DNA from: Nodularia spumigena CCY9414
GTDB lineage: Bacteria > Cyanobacteriota > Cyanobacteriia > Cyanobacteriales > Nostocaceae
Assembly (NCBI RefSeq): GCF_000340565.2
Contig: NZ_CP007203.1
Span: 3,775,651-3,823,614 of the forward strand
DNA: 47,964 nucleotides
Direction: 5' to 3'
Below, piece by piece: positions 1 through 8,418 of the stretch. Both the position numbers and the translations under genes were made by a program. Below the pieces are notes generated by a model that made no database searches, was not told the origin of the DNA, and was given only the letters and a program-made list of their open reading frames with translations. Within the stretch, counting starts at the first letter, position 1. Every line of letters starts with the position of its first letter.

Positions 1-553
1 GGGGAAAAGATGCAGGGGGGCAGGGAGCAGGGAGCAGGGGAGAAGACGCAGGGGAAAAGATGCAGGGGGGCAGGGAGCAGGGAGCAGGGGAGAAGACGCA
101 GGGGAAAAGATGCAGGGGGGCAGGGAGCAGGGAGCAGGGGAGAAGACGCAGGGGAAAAGATGCAGGGGGGCAGGGAGCAGGGAGCAGGGGAGAAGACGCA
201 GGGGAAAAGATGCAGGGGGGCAGGGAGCAGGGAGCAGGGGAGAAGACGCAGGGGAAAAGATGCAGGGGGGCAGGGAGCAGGGAGCAGGGGAGAAGACGCA
301 GGGGAAAAGATGCAGGGGGGCAGGGAGCAGGGAGCAGGGGAGAAGACGCAGGGGAAAAGATGCAGGGGGGCAGGGAGCAGGGAGCAGGGGAGAAGACGCA
401 GGGGAAAAGAGGCAGGGGGGCAGGGAGCAGGGAGCAGGGGAGAAGACGCAGGGGAAAAGATGCAGGGGGGCAGGGAGCAGGGAGCAGGGGAGAAGACGCA
501 GGGGAAAAGAGGCAGGGGGGCAGGGAGCAGGGAGCAGGGGAGAAGACGCAGGG
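1..553. repeat. 50-bp tandem repeat array, 11 copies, G-quadruplex-like
   Basis: Eleven head-to-tail copies of a 50-bp unit run from base 1 to 550, followed by a short partial copy. The copies are identical except that T is replaced by G at 411 (unit 9) and 511 (unit 11). Each unit holds runs of G6, G3, G3 and G4 separated by 2-4 bases, which fits the canonical G-quadruplex pattern on the plus strand. All three plus frames stay open only because the unit has no stop codon, so I do not call a protein. The array begins at the window edge and may continue outside it. The near-identity suggests recent expansion by slippage or unequal exchange. Confidence 0.97.
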
Positions 554-561
554 GGAGGGAA

Positions 562-948
562 TTAGCGTTTTAACAGCCAAGGTGTTGGGTTGTTGATAAT
601 AGTTACTAGAATGCTTAAAATGCGATTGTAGGCTCCATAAAGTTCTCTACCTGTTTCCACGTCTAAATAATTACATTTAACCGCGAACTTAAGCCAAGTT
701 TGCGTTTCTGCTGCCTCGGACTCAGAATCACTTAGTTTAGCTACAAAAGCTGCTTCATAACGACGCTTTCTCCATGCTTCTGCAAGATTTGCACAAACAG
801 AACGAGATGAACGACGAATTTGATCTATCAATGAATACTTCTCTTCTACAGGAAACTTCTTTGATAATTCAAAAATTTTCATGGCAACATCAAATGCCAT
901 TTTGTAAACTTCCAAGTCTTCATGACTTTTAATTGGTTCTTTTTCCAT
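562..948 (-). CDS. Four-helix-bundle protein (S23 / 23S rRNA IVP family)
   Basis: A 128-residue, mostly helical protein. It opens with the family-typical stretch 'SHEDLEVYKMAFDVAMKIFE' and contains 'LIDQIRRSSRSVCANLAEAW', the conserved second helix of the S23/IVP four-helix-bundle family. The length fits the family (about 115-130 aa). These proteins were first found in 23S rRNA intervening sequences, and the fold is shared with the Avd accessory protein of diversity-generating retroelements. No reverse transcriptase or rRNA is nearby, so this is a stand-alone copy of unknown function. The stop codon lies 8 bases past the G-rich tandem array, and upstream of the ATG is a C-rich stretch of the same repeat family, so the gene sits between inverted repeats. 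Confidence 0.85.
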   Translation of the reverse strand: MEKEPIKSHEDLEVYKMAFDVAMKIFELSKKFPVEEKYSLIDQIRRSSRSVCANLAEAWRKRRYEAAFVAKLSDSESEAAETQTWLKFAVKCNYLDVETGRELYGAYNRILSILVTIINNPTPWLLKR

Positions 949-979
949 GTTCCCTGCTACTTTTTTTACCTATCTTACC

Positions 980-1073
980 CCCGCTCCCTGCCCCCCTGCC
1001 TCTTCTCCCCCCCCGCTCCCTACCCCCTTGCTTCTTCTCCCCCCTGCTCCCTGCCCCCTGCCCCCCTGCCTCT
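980..1073. repeat. C-rich degenerate copies of the array family, inverted
   Basis: Several degenerate copies of 'GCTCCCTGCCCCCTGCC' joined by 'TCTTCTCCCCCC' fill the gap between the four-helix-bundle gene and the ABC transporter. Read on the minus strand they match the G-rich core of the array at 1-553, so the two blocks are inverted relative to each other around 562-948. No other gene signal is seen here. Confidence 0.85.
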
Positions 1074-1106
1074 TATTGTGGTAACATCAGTGTCACGCAA
1101 CCGTAA

Positions 1107-2921
1107 ATGACTGTGGCTATAGCATTTAAATCTCATCAGGCATCAAAAAGACGTAGGCATTCAGTACATCCTCTTCAGCGCTTGCTTGACTACGGACACG
1201 AGTATCGGCAACAAATTTGGCTGGCTATTGTTTGTTCTATCCTGAATAAACTTTTTGATTTAGCACCACCAGCACTAATTGGAATTGCGGTGGATGTTGT
1301 AGTTCAGCAGCAGGATTCTATCATTGCTCAGTTCGGTGTTCAAGATGTCTTTGGGCAATTTTTGATTCTGTCTCTACTCACCGTGATTACTTGGATTTTA
1401 GAATCATTTTTTGAATATCGCTATAAGTTATTGTGGCGTAACTTAGCACAGAAGATTCAGCATAATTTGCGTTTGGATGCATATAAACACCTGCAAGAGT
1501 TGGAATTGGCTTATTTTGAGGAACGCAGCACAGGGGGGTTAATGTCTATCCTCAGTGATGATGTGAACCAATTAGAGCGGTTTTTGGATGTGGGCGCAAA
1601 TGACATCATTCAAGTCACCACAACTGTGGTAATTATTGGCGGGGCATTTTTTGTTTTGGCTCCTAGTATAGCGTGGATGGCAATTTTGCCGATGCCGTTT
1701 ATTCTCTGGGGTTCGGTAGCTTTTCAGAAGTTGCTAGCACCACGTTACGCTGATGTCCGCGAAAAGGTAGGTTTACTCAATGGACGTTTGTCTAATAATC
1801 TGAGTGGGATTACTACGATTAAGAGTTTCACGGCTGAGGAGTATGAAGCCGGACGTTTAGAGATAGAAAGTCTAGCTTATAAACAAAGTAACTCGAAAGC
1901 GATCGCACTATCTGCGGCTTTTATTCCGTTGATTCGGATGTTGATTTTAATCAGTTTTACAGCTTTACTCCTGTTTGGGGGAATGGAAGCAGTGGCTGGG
2001 AGAATGTCTGTAGGCGCTTACAGTGTATTAATATTTTTAATTCAGCGTTTACTTTGGCCTTTAACTAGGTTAGGCGATACCTTTGATTTATATCAACGGG
2101 CGATGGCTTCTACTAATCGGGTGATGAATTTATTAGACACTCCTTTTGCAATTCATCCCGGAAACATCGCTTTACCTGTGGATGCTGTGCGGGGGGAAGT
2201 GGAGTTTCACAATGTCAGTTTTGCTTATCAAGATAGATTACCAGTGATGGAAAATCTGTCTTTGCGAGTTCCATCCGGAAATACAATTGCGATTGTGGGT
2301 TCTACGGGTTCTGGTAAAAGTACTTTAGTTAAACTTTTATTGCGGTTGTATGAGGTGAAATCTGGTAAAATTACCGTAGATGGAATTGCATTACCAGATT
2401 TAAATTTGCGGGATTTGCGGCGCTGTATTGGTTTGGTGAGTCAGGATGTGTTTTTGTTTCATGGTACGGTGGCTGAGAATATTGCTTATGGCAGCTTTGA
2501 GGCTACAGATTCAGAGATAATGAAAGCGGCTACGGTGGCTGAGGCGCATGAATTTATTATGCAACTGCCCCAAGGTTATGAGACAATTGTGGGGGAACGT
2601 GGTCAAAAGTTATCTGGTGGACAACGACAAAGAATTGCGATCGCTCGTGCAGTCTTAAAGAATCCGCCGATTTTAATTTTAGATGAAGCTACCTCAGCAG
2701 TGGATAATGAAACGGAAGCGGCTATTCAGCGATCGCTTGACCGGATTACAGTAGATAGAACTACAATTGCGATCGCTCATCGTCTTTCTACTATCCGTAA
2801 TGCTGATTGCATTTATGTGATGGAACATGGGAAGTTGATTGAGTCGGGGACTCATGAGGATTTGTTGGATAAAGATGGGGTTTATGCAGGTCTCTGGCGT
2901 GTGCAAAGTGGGGTAAGATAG
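1107..2921 (+). CDS. ABC exporter, fused membrane and ATP-binding domains
   Basis: A 604-residue half-transporter of the MsbA/HlyB-type exporter class. Residues about 35-330 form a type I exporter membrane domain with roughly six hydrophobic segments. The ATPase follows, with Walker A 'GSTGSGKST', Q-loop 'LVSQDVFLF', signature '[14 protein letters not shown]', Walker B '[10 protein letters not shown]' and switch histidine 'IAHRLST'. All catalytic elements are present, so the protein should be active, presumably as a homodimer. The substrate cannot be read from the sequence; lipids, peptides or drugs are all possible. The ATG has no clear Shine-Dalgarno and follows the C-rich repeat. HIP1 octamers inside the gene indicate long residence in a cyanobacterial genome. 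The next gene begins 34 bases downstream on the same strand and may be co-transcribed. Confidence 0.95.
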   Translation: MTVAIAFKSHQASKRRRHSVHPLQRLLDYGHEYRQQIWLAIVCSILNKLFDLAPPALIGIAVDVVVQQQDSIIAQFGVQDVFGQFLILSLLTVITWILESFFEYRYKLLWRNLAQKIQHNLRLDAYKHLQELELAYFEERSTGGLMSILSDDVNQLERFLDVGANDIIQVTTTVVIIGGAFFVLAPSIAWMAILPMPFILWGSVAFQKLLAPRYADVREKVGLLNGRLSNNLSGITTIKSFTAEEYEAGRLEIESLAYKQSNSKAIALSAAFIPLIRMLILISFTALLLFGGMEAVAGRMSVGAYSVLIFLIQRLLWPLTRLGDTFDLYQRAMASTNRVMNLLDTPFAIHPGNIALPVDAVRGEVEFHNVSFAYQDRLPVMENLSLRVPSGNTIAIVGSTGSGKSTLVKLLLRLYEVKSGKITVDGIALPDLNLRDLRRCIGLVSQDVFLFHGTVAENIAYGSFEATDSEIMKAATVAEAHEFIMQLPQGYETIVGERGQKLSGGQRQRIAIARAVLKNPPILILDEATSAVDNETEAAIQRSLDRITVDRTTIAIAHRLSTIRNADCIYVMEHGKLIESGTHEDLLDKDGVYAGLWRVQSGVR

Positions 2922-2924
2922 GTG

Positions 2925-2952
2925 TCACGCAGAGGCGCAGAGACGCAGAGAT
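2925..2952. repeat. Dispersed 'cgcagaggcgcagag' repeat
   Basis: 'CACGCAGAGGCGCAGAGACG' and its continuation fill the gap between the ABC transporter and the next gene. This is the reverse-oriented form of the dispersed 'CTCTGCG...TCTGCGG' repeat that recurs through the window (for example 24095, 27026, 42570, 47445). Confidence 0.7.
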
Positions 2953-2955
2953 TTT

Positions 2956-3384
2956 ATGATGTTTGGAAGTAGTCAACCGGAGACAGGGAATAGCAAGTGG
3001 CGTGGTCAGTTGGATAGGTTTGTCAAGGAAAATCAGCGCGATTTGGCGGCGCTTTTTTGGGGGTTGTGGTTGGAAAATGGCAATAGTCAGGGTACTGTGG
3101 GAATTGATTTGCAGCCAACCCCACATTTTATTTATTGTCCTCAAGGGGCGATAGAAGATTTAAATAATAAGGTTGATAATCGGCTTCAGGAAATTTTGGG
3201 TATTGTTGATCATCATAAGCCGGAAATGGAAGTGGTGATGATTGGGATTGGTAAGGGTGAATTGAAGTTGATTCAGTTTGCGCCTGAACCTCTTCCTCCG
3301 GTTTGTTTTGAGGAGGTGGGGAAGGATATCAATGAATTATTGGATTTGTTGGAGGGGAGGATGAGTCAGATGGAGTTTTTTTAA
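2956..3384 (+). CDS. Conserved-looking hypothetical protein, 142 aa
   Basis: I do not recognise this protein. It has 142 residues, is soluble, has no signal peptide and is slightly acidic. It mixes predicted helices ('LDRFVKENQRDLAALFWGLW', and 'VGKDINELLDLLEGRMSQ' at the C-terminus) with beta-like stretches ('MEVVMIGIGKGELKLIQF'). Codon use and length without stops support a real gene, and its 34-base spacing behind the ABC transporter suggests a shared transcript. The start could be either of two adjacent ATG codons (2956 or 2959). The stop codon runs straight into a small duplicated repeat. Confidence 0.7.
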   Translation: MMFGSSQPETGNSKWRGQLDRFVKENQRDLAALFWGLWLENGNSQGTVGIDLQPTPHFIYCPQGAIEDLNNKVDNRLQEILGIVDHHKPEMEVVMIGIGKGELKLIQFAPEPLPPVCFEEVGKDINELLDLLEGRMSQMEFF

Positions 3385-3424
3385 CGCAAAGGTTCGCTGA
3401 GGTTAGCGCAAAGGTTCGCTGAGG
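3384..3424. repeat. Two-copy direct repeat 'cgcaaaggttcgctgagg'
   Basis: The sequence 'GCGCAAAGGTTCGCTGAGG' (first copy ACGCAAAGG...) occurs twice head to tail directly after the stop of the preceding gene. It belongs to the 'gcaaagg' class of dispersed cyanobacterial repeats and separates the plus-strand genes from the convergent minus-strand operon. Confidence 0.75.
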
Positions 3425-3428
3425 GGTT

Positions 3429-3542
3429 TTATTGTGAGGAAAAGAAGTTATTAAAGCTAACACCTGCTGGGATATCAGGTGGTAATTGCACTGTGATTTT
3501 ACCGTCTTTTGTGACTGTGGCTATTGTTTCTATACTTTTCAT
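3429..3542 (-). CDS. 37-aa peptide, antitoxin-like N-terminus
   Basis: A 37-residue reading frame beginning 'MKSIETIATVTKDGKITVQL' and continuing 'PPDIPAG'. This resembles the N-terminus of small cyanobacterial antitoxin-like proteins that precede toxin genes, as I recall them from the family; here the usual C-terminal part is replaced by 'VSFNNFFSSQ'. Its ATG overlaps the TGA of the upstream DUF790 gene by four bases (ATGA), a classic coupling arrangement. No toxin gene follows, since the downstream DNA is repeats and then a convergent gene. It may be an antitoxin remnant or a small partner of the helicase-nuclease pair. It is real by context, but its function is uncertain. Confidence 0.55.
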   Translation of the reverse strand: MKSIETIATVTKDGKITVQLPPDIPAGVSFNNFFSSQ

Positions 3543-4762
3543 ACGTCTTCCTCGATTACGGCTAATACGGCTTTTGGTAATATTTTATCTTTGAACCAAA
3601 CAATTTTGGCGGGGACGTTATCTAATTTTACTCCCGCTTTTTCTAAGTTTAATCTTTCGGAAATTGCTAAAATTAAATTGTCACAGCCGGAAGTCCGCAC
3701 TTGATAAAATTTCTTTTGTAAATATTCTGGTCGCCAATAACCGACTATTTCTAATAAATAATCACGACCATCAGGATGGACTAACCGAAAATCGGGAATC
3801 ATTACACTACCAGGAACCGGTAATAAATCCACTTCTCGCTCTAATACCCACTCGGTTTTAAGTGCATCCCATTTATCGGCAAAGGATGACTCTAGCATAC
3901 TATCGTAAGGTTTACCCTTGGAATAGTGTGAGACTAAACCACATTCGGAATTGAGGGTAAATCTTCCCGTGTTCCAAGCTTTTGTGTAAGGATCACGAGT
4001 TTGCAACGTCGCAGAAAGACTCCATTTGGTGACATGAAGTAACGCGGGAATTAATTTGGCGATCGCCAGTCCATATCTTGTACTAGGATTAAATAAACTC
4101 GTCGGTCCATCAACGGTAATTGTAAACCCGTGGTCAGCATCTCCTTCAATATAAGCCATTAATTGAAACAACTTCAAATAACGAAACAACAGCTTATATT
4201 CCCCAGGAACATTACGATGAGCATTTAAAACTAACTTACTGGCTTTATAAAAAATTCCCTGTACCTGAGACAAATTATATCTATTTAATAAATCCACCGG
4301 ACCAGGCGCATCAAAATTAGTTAAAATCTTATTTTCAGCCAAATCAGCATATAAACCATCGCGCACCTGTTCCAACAACACCTCACGTTCCAATTCTTGA
4401 CTTAACTCATCAGCAATCTTCGTCAAAGTTACCTGAGTAGACTCCCCACTAGGAACCGACTTCGCCGCCAAAGCAAACACCCGTTCCCGTAACATAGGCG
4501 GTTCCAGAGGACTCACCACCTCAAAAGTACAAAAACTACTCTTAAGAATATAAGCCAAACCCCGCTTCACCCGATAATCAGTAGCATCACCTTCCAAATC
4601 CAAAAGTTGACGTTCCAACACCCCCTGAGACTTCCCCTTCGCCTCCTCAAAACAAGCAATCAACTCATTCCCCAACTCCATACTTTTGTGATCAATCTTC
4701 AACCTCTTCGGAATAATTTCCTCTCCGTTTTGGCGATGACTCAGTAAATCCGTCGGTAACAT
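3539..4762 (-). CDS. DUF790 protein, Bax1-like nuclease
   Basis: A 407-residue protein of the DUF790 family, recognised from the start 'MLPTDLLSHRQNGEEIIPKR' and the C-terminal region 'VMIPDFRLVHPDGRDYLLEI' followed by 'VGYWRPEYLQKK'. The PDF...E-V pattern is the PD-(D/E)XK-like nuclease core of archaeal Bax1, a structure-specific DNA nuclease that partners XPB helicase. The gene lies directly downstream of an XPB-like helicase and overlaps its 3' end by 71 bases in another frame, so the two are almost certainly co-translated. The likely role is unwinding-coupled DNA incision in repair. The family assignment is recognition plus context; nuclease activity is inferred from archaeal homologues. 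Confidence 0.85.
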   Translation of the reverse strand: MLPTDLLSHRQNGEEIIPKRLKIDHKSMELGNELIACFEEAKGKSQGVLERQLLDLEGDATDYRVKRGLAYILKSSFCTFEVVSPLEPPMLRERVFALAAKSVPSGESTQVTLTKIADELSQELEREVLLEQVRDGLYADLAENKILTNFDAPGPVDLLNRYNLSQVQGIFYKASKLVLNAHRNVPGEYKLLFRYLKLFQLMAYIEGDADHGFTITVDGPTSLFNPSTRYGLAIAKLIPALLHVTKWSLSATLQTRDPYTKAWNTGRFTLNSECGLVSHYSKGKPYDSMLESSFADKWDALKTEWVLEREVDLLPVPGSVMIPDFRLVHPDGRDYLLEIVGYWRPEYLQKKFYQVRTSGCDNLILAISERLNLEKAGVKLDNVPAKIVWFKDKILPKAVLAVIEEDV

Positions 4763-6275
4763 TCTTCTTATCCGTTGAATACTTAATCTCTACCTGTTCC
4801 GCAGCTTTAGGAGTACTACCCTTCCCACCCCCATAAACAACCTGCAAATTCCCCTTCTTCTCCCTCTTCCCTTCGTGTCCTTTGCGTCTTTGCGGTTCGT
4901 TTCTCCTCTCTTCCCCCCTACGTCGCGCCGAAGTCCCCTCCTCACTAGTATCCTCAGCCACCACCTCATACAAAATCGCCCGCTTATTAGCCACATTCCC
5001 CCTTCTCAAAACCCTACCCAAACGCTGAACATACTCCCTAGTAGAACCAGTCCCCGACAAAATAATCGCCACAGAAGCAGCAGGAACATCAACCCCCTCA
5101 TTCAAAACATGAGAAGCCACCAAAGTATTATATTCCCCCTCCCGAAACTTAGTTAAAATTTCATGGCGTTCCTTCACAGGAGTTTGATGAGTAATCGCCG
5201 GAATTAATAATTTTTCAGAAATACTATAAACCGTCGCATTATCAGCCGTAAAAATTAAAATCCGTTCCGGGAAATGTTCCGCCAACAAATTAGCTAAAAT
5301 TCTTAACTTACCATCAGTCCCCAAAGCAATGTTTTTCGCTTCCCGGTGTGCTAACATAGCCCTACGTCCAGCAGGCGATCGCGCACTCATTTTCACAAAC
5401 ATTTGCCAACCTTGAATACTCCCCAAAGAAATTTTAGATTGGCGTAAAAAATCGTTGCGAGTTTGAATTAATTGATTGTATCTTTCTCGCTCATTCTGTG
5501 ATAACTTCACCTTAATTTGGACAATTTCGTGTTTAGCTAAAGCACCCCCCGCCAAATCCTCAGCTCGCTTGCGATACACTTCCGGACCAATGAGAATATT
5601 TAAATCAGCGTGTTTCCCATCAGTGCGTTCTGGTGTCGCTGATAATCCTAAACGATAAGGTGCGATCGCATACTCCGCAATTACCCGCCCAAAATCCGTA
5701 GGTAAATGATGACATTCATCGAAAACCAGCAAAGCATACTTATTTCCCAAGGTTTCCGCATGAATCGCCGCACTATCATAAGTAGCCACTAATATTGCAG
5801 TGCGATCGCGTGAACCTCCCCCCAACAAACCCACCTCAGCATCAGGAAACGCTGCTACCAAATGAGCATACCATTGATGCATCAAATCCAAAGTTGGAAC
5901 CACAATTAAAGTAGTCCGGGGTGTCGCTTGCATCGCCATTTGCGCCAAATAAGTCTTTCCCGCCGCCGTAGGCAGCACCACAACCCCCTGTCTTCCCCCC
6001 AGCTTCCAAGCGGCTAGAGCCTCAATTTGGTGGGGATAAGGTTCCATTTCCATACTCGGAATTAAATCCACCGGATAAAATTCCTTAGCCTCATCCACAA
6101 AATAAACATCTTCAGCTTGTAGCGCTTCCACCAAAGCTCGATATCTCATCGCGGGAATGCGAAACTTTTCCACCCGATCATCCCAAGTAGCATAATCCAT
6201 CCAACCCTTACCCCGTGGTGGTGGATGTAAAATTAATGTACCGCGATCAAATTTTAAAGTGGGTGTACGAGCCAT
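4692..6275 (-). CDS. XPB/Rad25-type superfamily 2 DNA helicase
   Basis: A 527-residue SF2 helicase. The N-terminal 80 residues resemble the damage-recognition-like region of short XPB proteins. The motor follows: motif I 'LPTAAGKTY', motif II 'DECHH', motif III 'LSATPER', 'ILIFTADN' for motif IV, and motif VI 'QRLGRVLRRG'. It should translocate on or open DNA, working with the DUF790/Bax1-like nuclease whose gene overlaps its end. After the last motor motif (about residue 455) the tail is odd: a run rich in Arg, Lys and Glu ('RRRGEERRNEPQRRKGHEGK') is encoded by a dispersed genomic repeat inserted in frame. The extreme C-terminus doubles as coding DNA for the next gene. The ATG follows a 120-bp AT-rich spacer that could hold the promoter. 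Confidence 0.92.
   Translation of the reverse strand: MARTPTLKFDRGTLILHPPPRGKGWMDYATWDDRVEKFRIPAMRYRALVEALQAEDVYFVDEAKEFYPVDLIPSMEMEPYPHQIEALAAWKLGGRQGVVVLPTAAGKTYLAQMAMQATPRTTLIVVPTLDLMHQWYAHLVAAFPDAEVGLLGGGSRDRTAILVATYDSAAIHAETLGNKYALLVFDECHHLPTDFGRVIAEYAIAPYRLGLSATPERTDGKHADLNILIGPEVYRKRAEDLAGGALAKHEIVQIKVKLSQNERERYNQLIQTRNDFLRQSKISLGSIQGWQMFVKMSARSPAGRRAMLAHREAKNIALGTDGKLRILANLLAEHFPERILIFTADNATVYSISEKLLIPAITHQTPVKERHEILTKFREGEYNTLVASHVLNEGVDVPAASVAIILSGTGSTREYVQRLGRVLRRGNVANKRAILYEVVAEDTSEEGTSARRRGEERRNEPQRRKGHEGKREKKGNLQVVYGGGKGSTPKAAEQVEIKYSTDKKNVTDGFTESSPKRRGNYSEEVED
4871..4901. repeat. Dispersed repeat inserted in frame in the helicase gene
   Basis: 'TGTCCTTTGCGTCTTTGCGG' followed by 'TTCGTT' is the same dispersed repeat found in intergenic DNA at 24098, 42570 and 47445, and in partial form at 47889-47964. 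Here it lies inside the helicase coding region without breaking the frame and encodes an Arg/Lys-rich stretch behind the motor domain. Confidence 0.8.
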
Positions 6276-6397
6276 TTAGGGATTTTCCAGAGATATATTC
6301 AGAAAATAAATTGTCAAATATTTGGATATATATAATATAGAATTTTCGGCGATTTATTCAAGTTTATTAACAAGTAACAATTGCTTATAATAACTTG

Positions 6398-7120
6398 TCA
6401 CGAATACTTCCCAAGAGATAAAGTTTGAATAAAAGTACGAGATTCAGGAACATGGTAAAAAATTCTGCCTATACTTTCCATTGTTATAAAATCTAATGCT
6501 TTGCTCTGAAGGTCTTCTTCTCGAAGAGTTTGAAGATTTTTAGTACCGTAAAGTAATTGTTTTAATTCTCCTGGGTTCTTCCACGGTTTTTTGCCAATTA
6601 AGTCTTTTGCGGCAGCGATAAATATCTCAGTTGAGGGAAATGTCACAAGTGGAATTACTAAAGGTAAATCTTCGTGCTTATAACCTTGTATTGCCTTTAC
6701 TCCATAAAATGTTTCTATTCCTCCTACTAATATTTTAGATATACTGAATCTCCAATCCTTAAAGTATTCATCAGGCGTAGTAAGCGTATGTTCACTATCA
6801 GCAGTGAGTAGTATGATATCTCGGTTACTAACTTCCGTAACTTCTTTTTCAAATTCGGCAAAAGCACCGTAAAGAGTATGTGTAACTGCATTTCTAAAAT
6901 CGGCAGCTTGTTTACCTGTTAGATAGCAACCACTATTTAATTTTCCCACTTCTCTACAATATTTTTCTACTGGATCATGCAGTGTTTGCCTTTTTAATTC
7001 AAAATAGTTAAGAGTCACATTATTTTCATAACCATTAGATAGAATACATTCAGAAATTTTTCTAAAAATCGCCCTATCAGTAGCTCCATCTCCAATAATC
7101 CCTATATTTCTCTCTGGCAT
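6398..7120 (-). CDS. Possible TOPRIM-like partner of the AAA ATPase
   Basis: A 240-residue soluble protein that I do not recognise with certainty. It opens 'NIGIIGDGATDRAIFRKI', a beta strand, glycine/acidic turn and helix arrangement similar to the first TOPRIM or DUF4276-type motif (the E/G-x-T-(D/E) pattern). It later has 'DIILLTADSEH', which would fit a second acidic motif, and 'VTFPSTEIFIAAAK', a possible third. It begins 14 bases after the stop of an AAA ATPase gene. Split ATPase plus TOPRIM/DUF4276/DUF4435 pairs are known in OLD-like and PARIS-like phage defence. The pairing is clear; the nuclease or toxin role is inference. Confidence 0.6.
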   Translation of the reverse strand: MPERNIGIIGDGATDRAIFRKISECILSNGYENNVTLNYFELKRQTLHDPVEKYCREVGKLNSGCYLTGKQAADFRNAVTHTLYGAFAEFEKEVTEVSNRDIILLTADSEHTLTTPDEYFKDWRFSISKILVGGIETFYGVKAIQGYKHEDLPLVIPLVTFPSTEIFIAAAKDLIGKKPWKNPGELKQLLYGTKNLQTLREEDLQSKALDFITMESIGRIFYHVPESRTFIQTLSLGKYS

Positions 7121-7134
7121 TACATTTTACCTAA

Positions 7135-8391
7135 TTACCCAATTGTCCCGGAGTACCAAAGTTCTGCTAATTGATACTTTGGTATTTGTACTATCCGTTT
7201 CCCTGTAGTTTCATCATCTATTATCTCACCTTCTACAGTACCTATACCTACAAGTGTTTCCAGAGATGTATTTAGATTTCTGACATCACTTGTGCTATTA
7301 CGTTTTTCTAAGCGAACTGTATAAACATGATCTAAGTAATTATGAAATTCACGTAAGACAGAGGGACTATGAGAAGTAATAATAAATTGAGATGTATATC
7401 CGTCTGAAGTTGGAGATGTCATTTGCCAAATCCAATGCATTAGTTCTTGAATATTCCCAGGATTTACACCATTTTCAATTTCTTCTAAAAGTATTAAACT
7501 TGGTGGTCTATAAAGAGAAGCTAGAAGACTAATAGCCGCCGCTTTCATAAATCCATCTGAAACCGAATCTGGAGTGAACTCCTCTACAGTGGTTTTTCTG
7601 CCAAAATCAAACTCCCAAACCAGTTTAGAAATTTTTTCATTATAGCGAACACCTTGAAAATTATTTTCAAATCTCCTCATTAACGCTGTAAATCTTGTAA
7701 ATGTCCGTTCCTCTTTTTCTTTAATATATTTAACAACTGCTTGCAGTCCCAGCCCTGTACTACCTAATTCAGCAGGAATTTTAATATAATCACTTTTTCC
7801 TATTTCATGAGGAGCATCATCAAGATTCCCCATTTGCTCATCTTTAACTAAACCTTTGAGAAAAGCAGGTTGAAAGTGATAACTATATGTATTGGCAAAA
7901 TCTCCAAAAAACTCTTTACACAATTGTTTTTCTGCTGTTTGCAAAGATGCATTGTCTTCAAGGTCTTGCCTTAAAGCCATTAAGTTAGTTGACTGGTCAT
8001 GTCCACTGGTAATTATCTTTTCATCTGCACTATCTAGCCTTATTGTTATTTTTTCTTTGCAGCTAGCAGATTCTGGAAAATGCCTATTTTCATATAATTC
8101 CATTTCATAGATAATACTTCCCTTTAAGTTATTCCAAGTTATTATAAATCCCATTGGTTCATTATCAGCAGCTAGCCTATAACGATGAGGATATAAGTCT
8201 CTATGAACATTAACTGTTTTATTAATATTTCCAGGACGACCTCTTCTTACTAGCCTACAAAAGTGTTGTATCCCTGTTAAAAGGTTAGACTTGCCTGAAT
8301 TATTATTACCAATCAGCAAGGTTACTGGATGAAGCTCTACAGTAGTCAGTTTATGCGTTTTAAAGTTTTTAAGTGTAACTTGTTTAAACAT
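7135..8391 (-). CDS. AAA15/AAA21-type ATPase, OLD/SMC-like
   Basis: A 418-residue ABC-like ATPase of the OLD/RecF/SMC-related AAA15/AAA21 group. It begins 'MFKQVTLKNFKTHKLTTVEL' and has Walker A 'LIGNNNSGKSNLL', a signature-like 'DSVSDGFMKAAAISLL', Walker B 'SLILLEEIENGVNP' and the H-loop 'FIITSHSPSVL'. A helical insertion lies between the halves (about residues 140-260) instead of a long coiled coil. There is no fused TOPRIM domain; the gene immediately downstream probably supplies the effector. Such ATPases act as sensors or switches in several two-gene defence systems. A 52-aa DNA-binding-like gene lies 27 bases upstream in the same direction. Confidence 0.85.
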   Translation of the reverse strand: MFKQVTLKNFKTHKLTTVELHPVTLLIGNNNSGKSNLLTGIQHFCRLVRRGRPGNINKTVNVHRDLYPHRYRLAADNEPMGFIITWNNLKGSIIYEMELYENRHFPESASCKEKITIRLDSADEKIITSGHDQSTNLMALRQDLEDNASLQTAEKQLCKEFFGDFANTYSYHFQPAFLKGLVKDEQMGNLDDAPHEIGKSDYIKIPAELGSTGLGLQAVVKYIKEKEERTFTRFTALMRRFENNFQGVRYNEKISKLVWEFDFGRKTTVEEFTPDSVSDGFMKAAAISLLASLYRPPSLILLEEIENGVNPGNIQELMHWIWQMTSPTSDGYTSQFIITSHSPSVLREFHNYLDHVYTVRLEKRNSTSDVRNLNTSLETLVGIGTVEGEIIDDETTGKRIVQIPKYQLAELWYSGTIG

Positions 8392-8418
8392 AATTTTTTT
8401 TTAGTGATGACCAAAATT

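Noticed and set aside
1-553. CRISPR array
   Set aside because: The 50-bp units are identical end to end, with no variable spacers and no cas genes nearby.
10-596. Three long overlapping reading frames across the G-rich array
   Set aside because: All three frames are open because the 50-bp unit lacks stop codons. The products are pure repeats with no start signal, so a protein is not supported.
922-1110. 62-residue plus-strand frame
   Set aside because: It is the complement of the four-helix-bundle start region and the C-rich repeat; the proline and leucine-rich product is low complexity.
4875-5156. 93-residue plus-strand frame
   Set aside because: It lies antisense inside the helicase gene, begins in the dispersed repeat and has no protein-like composition.
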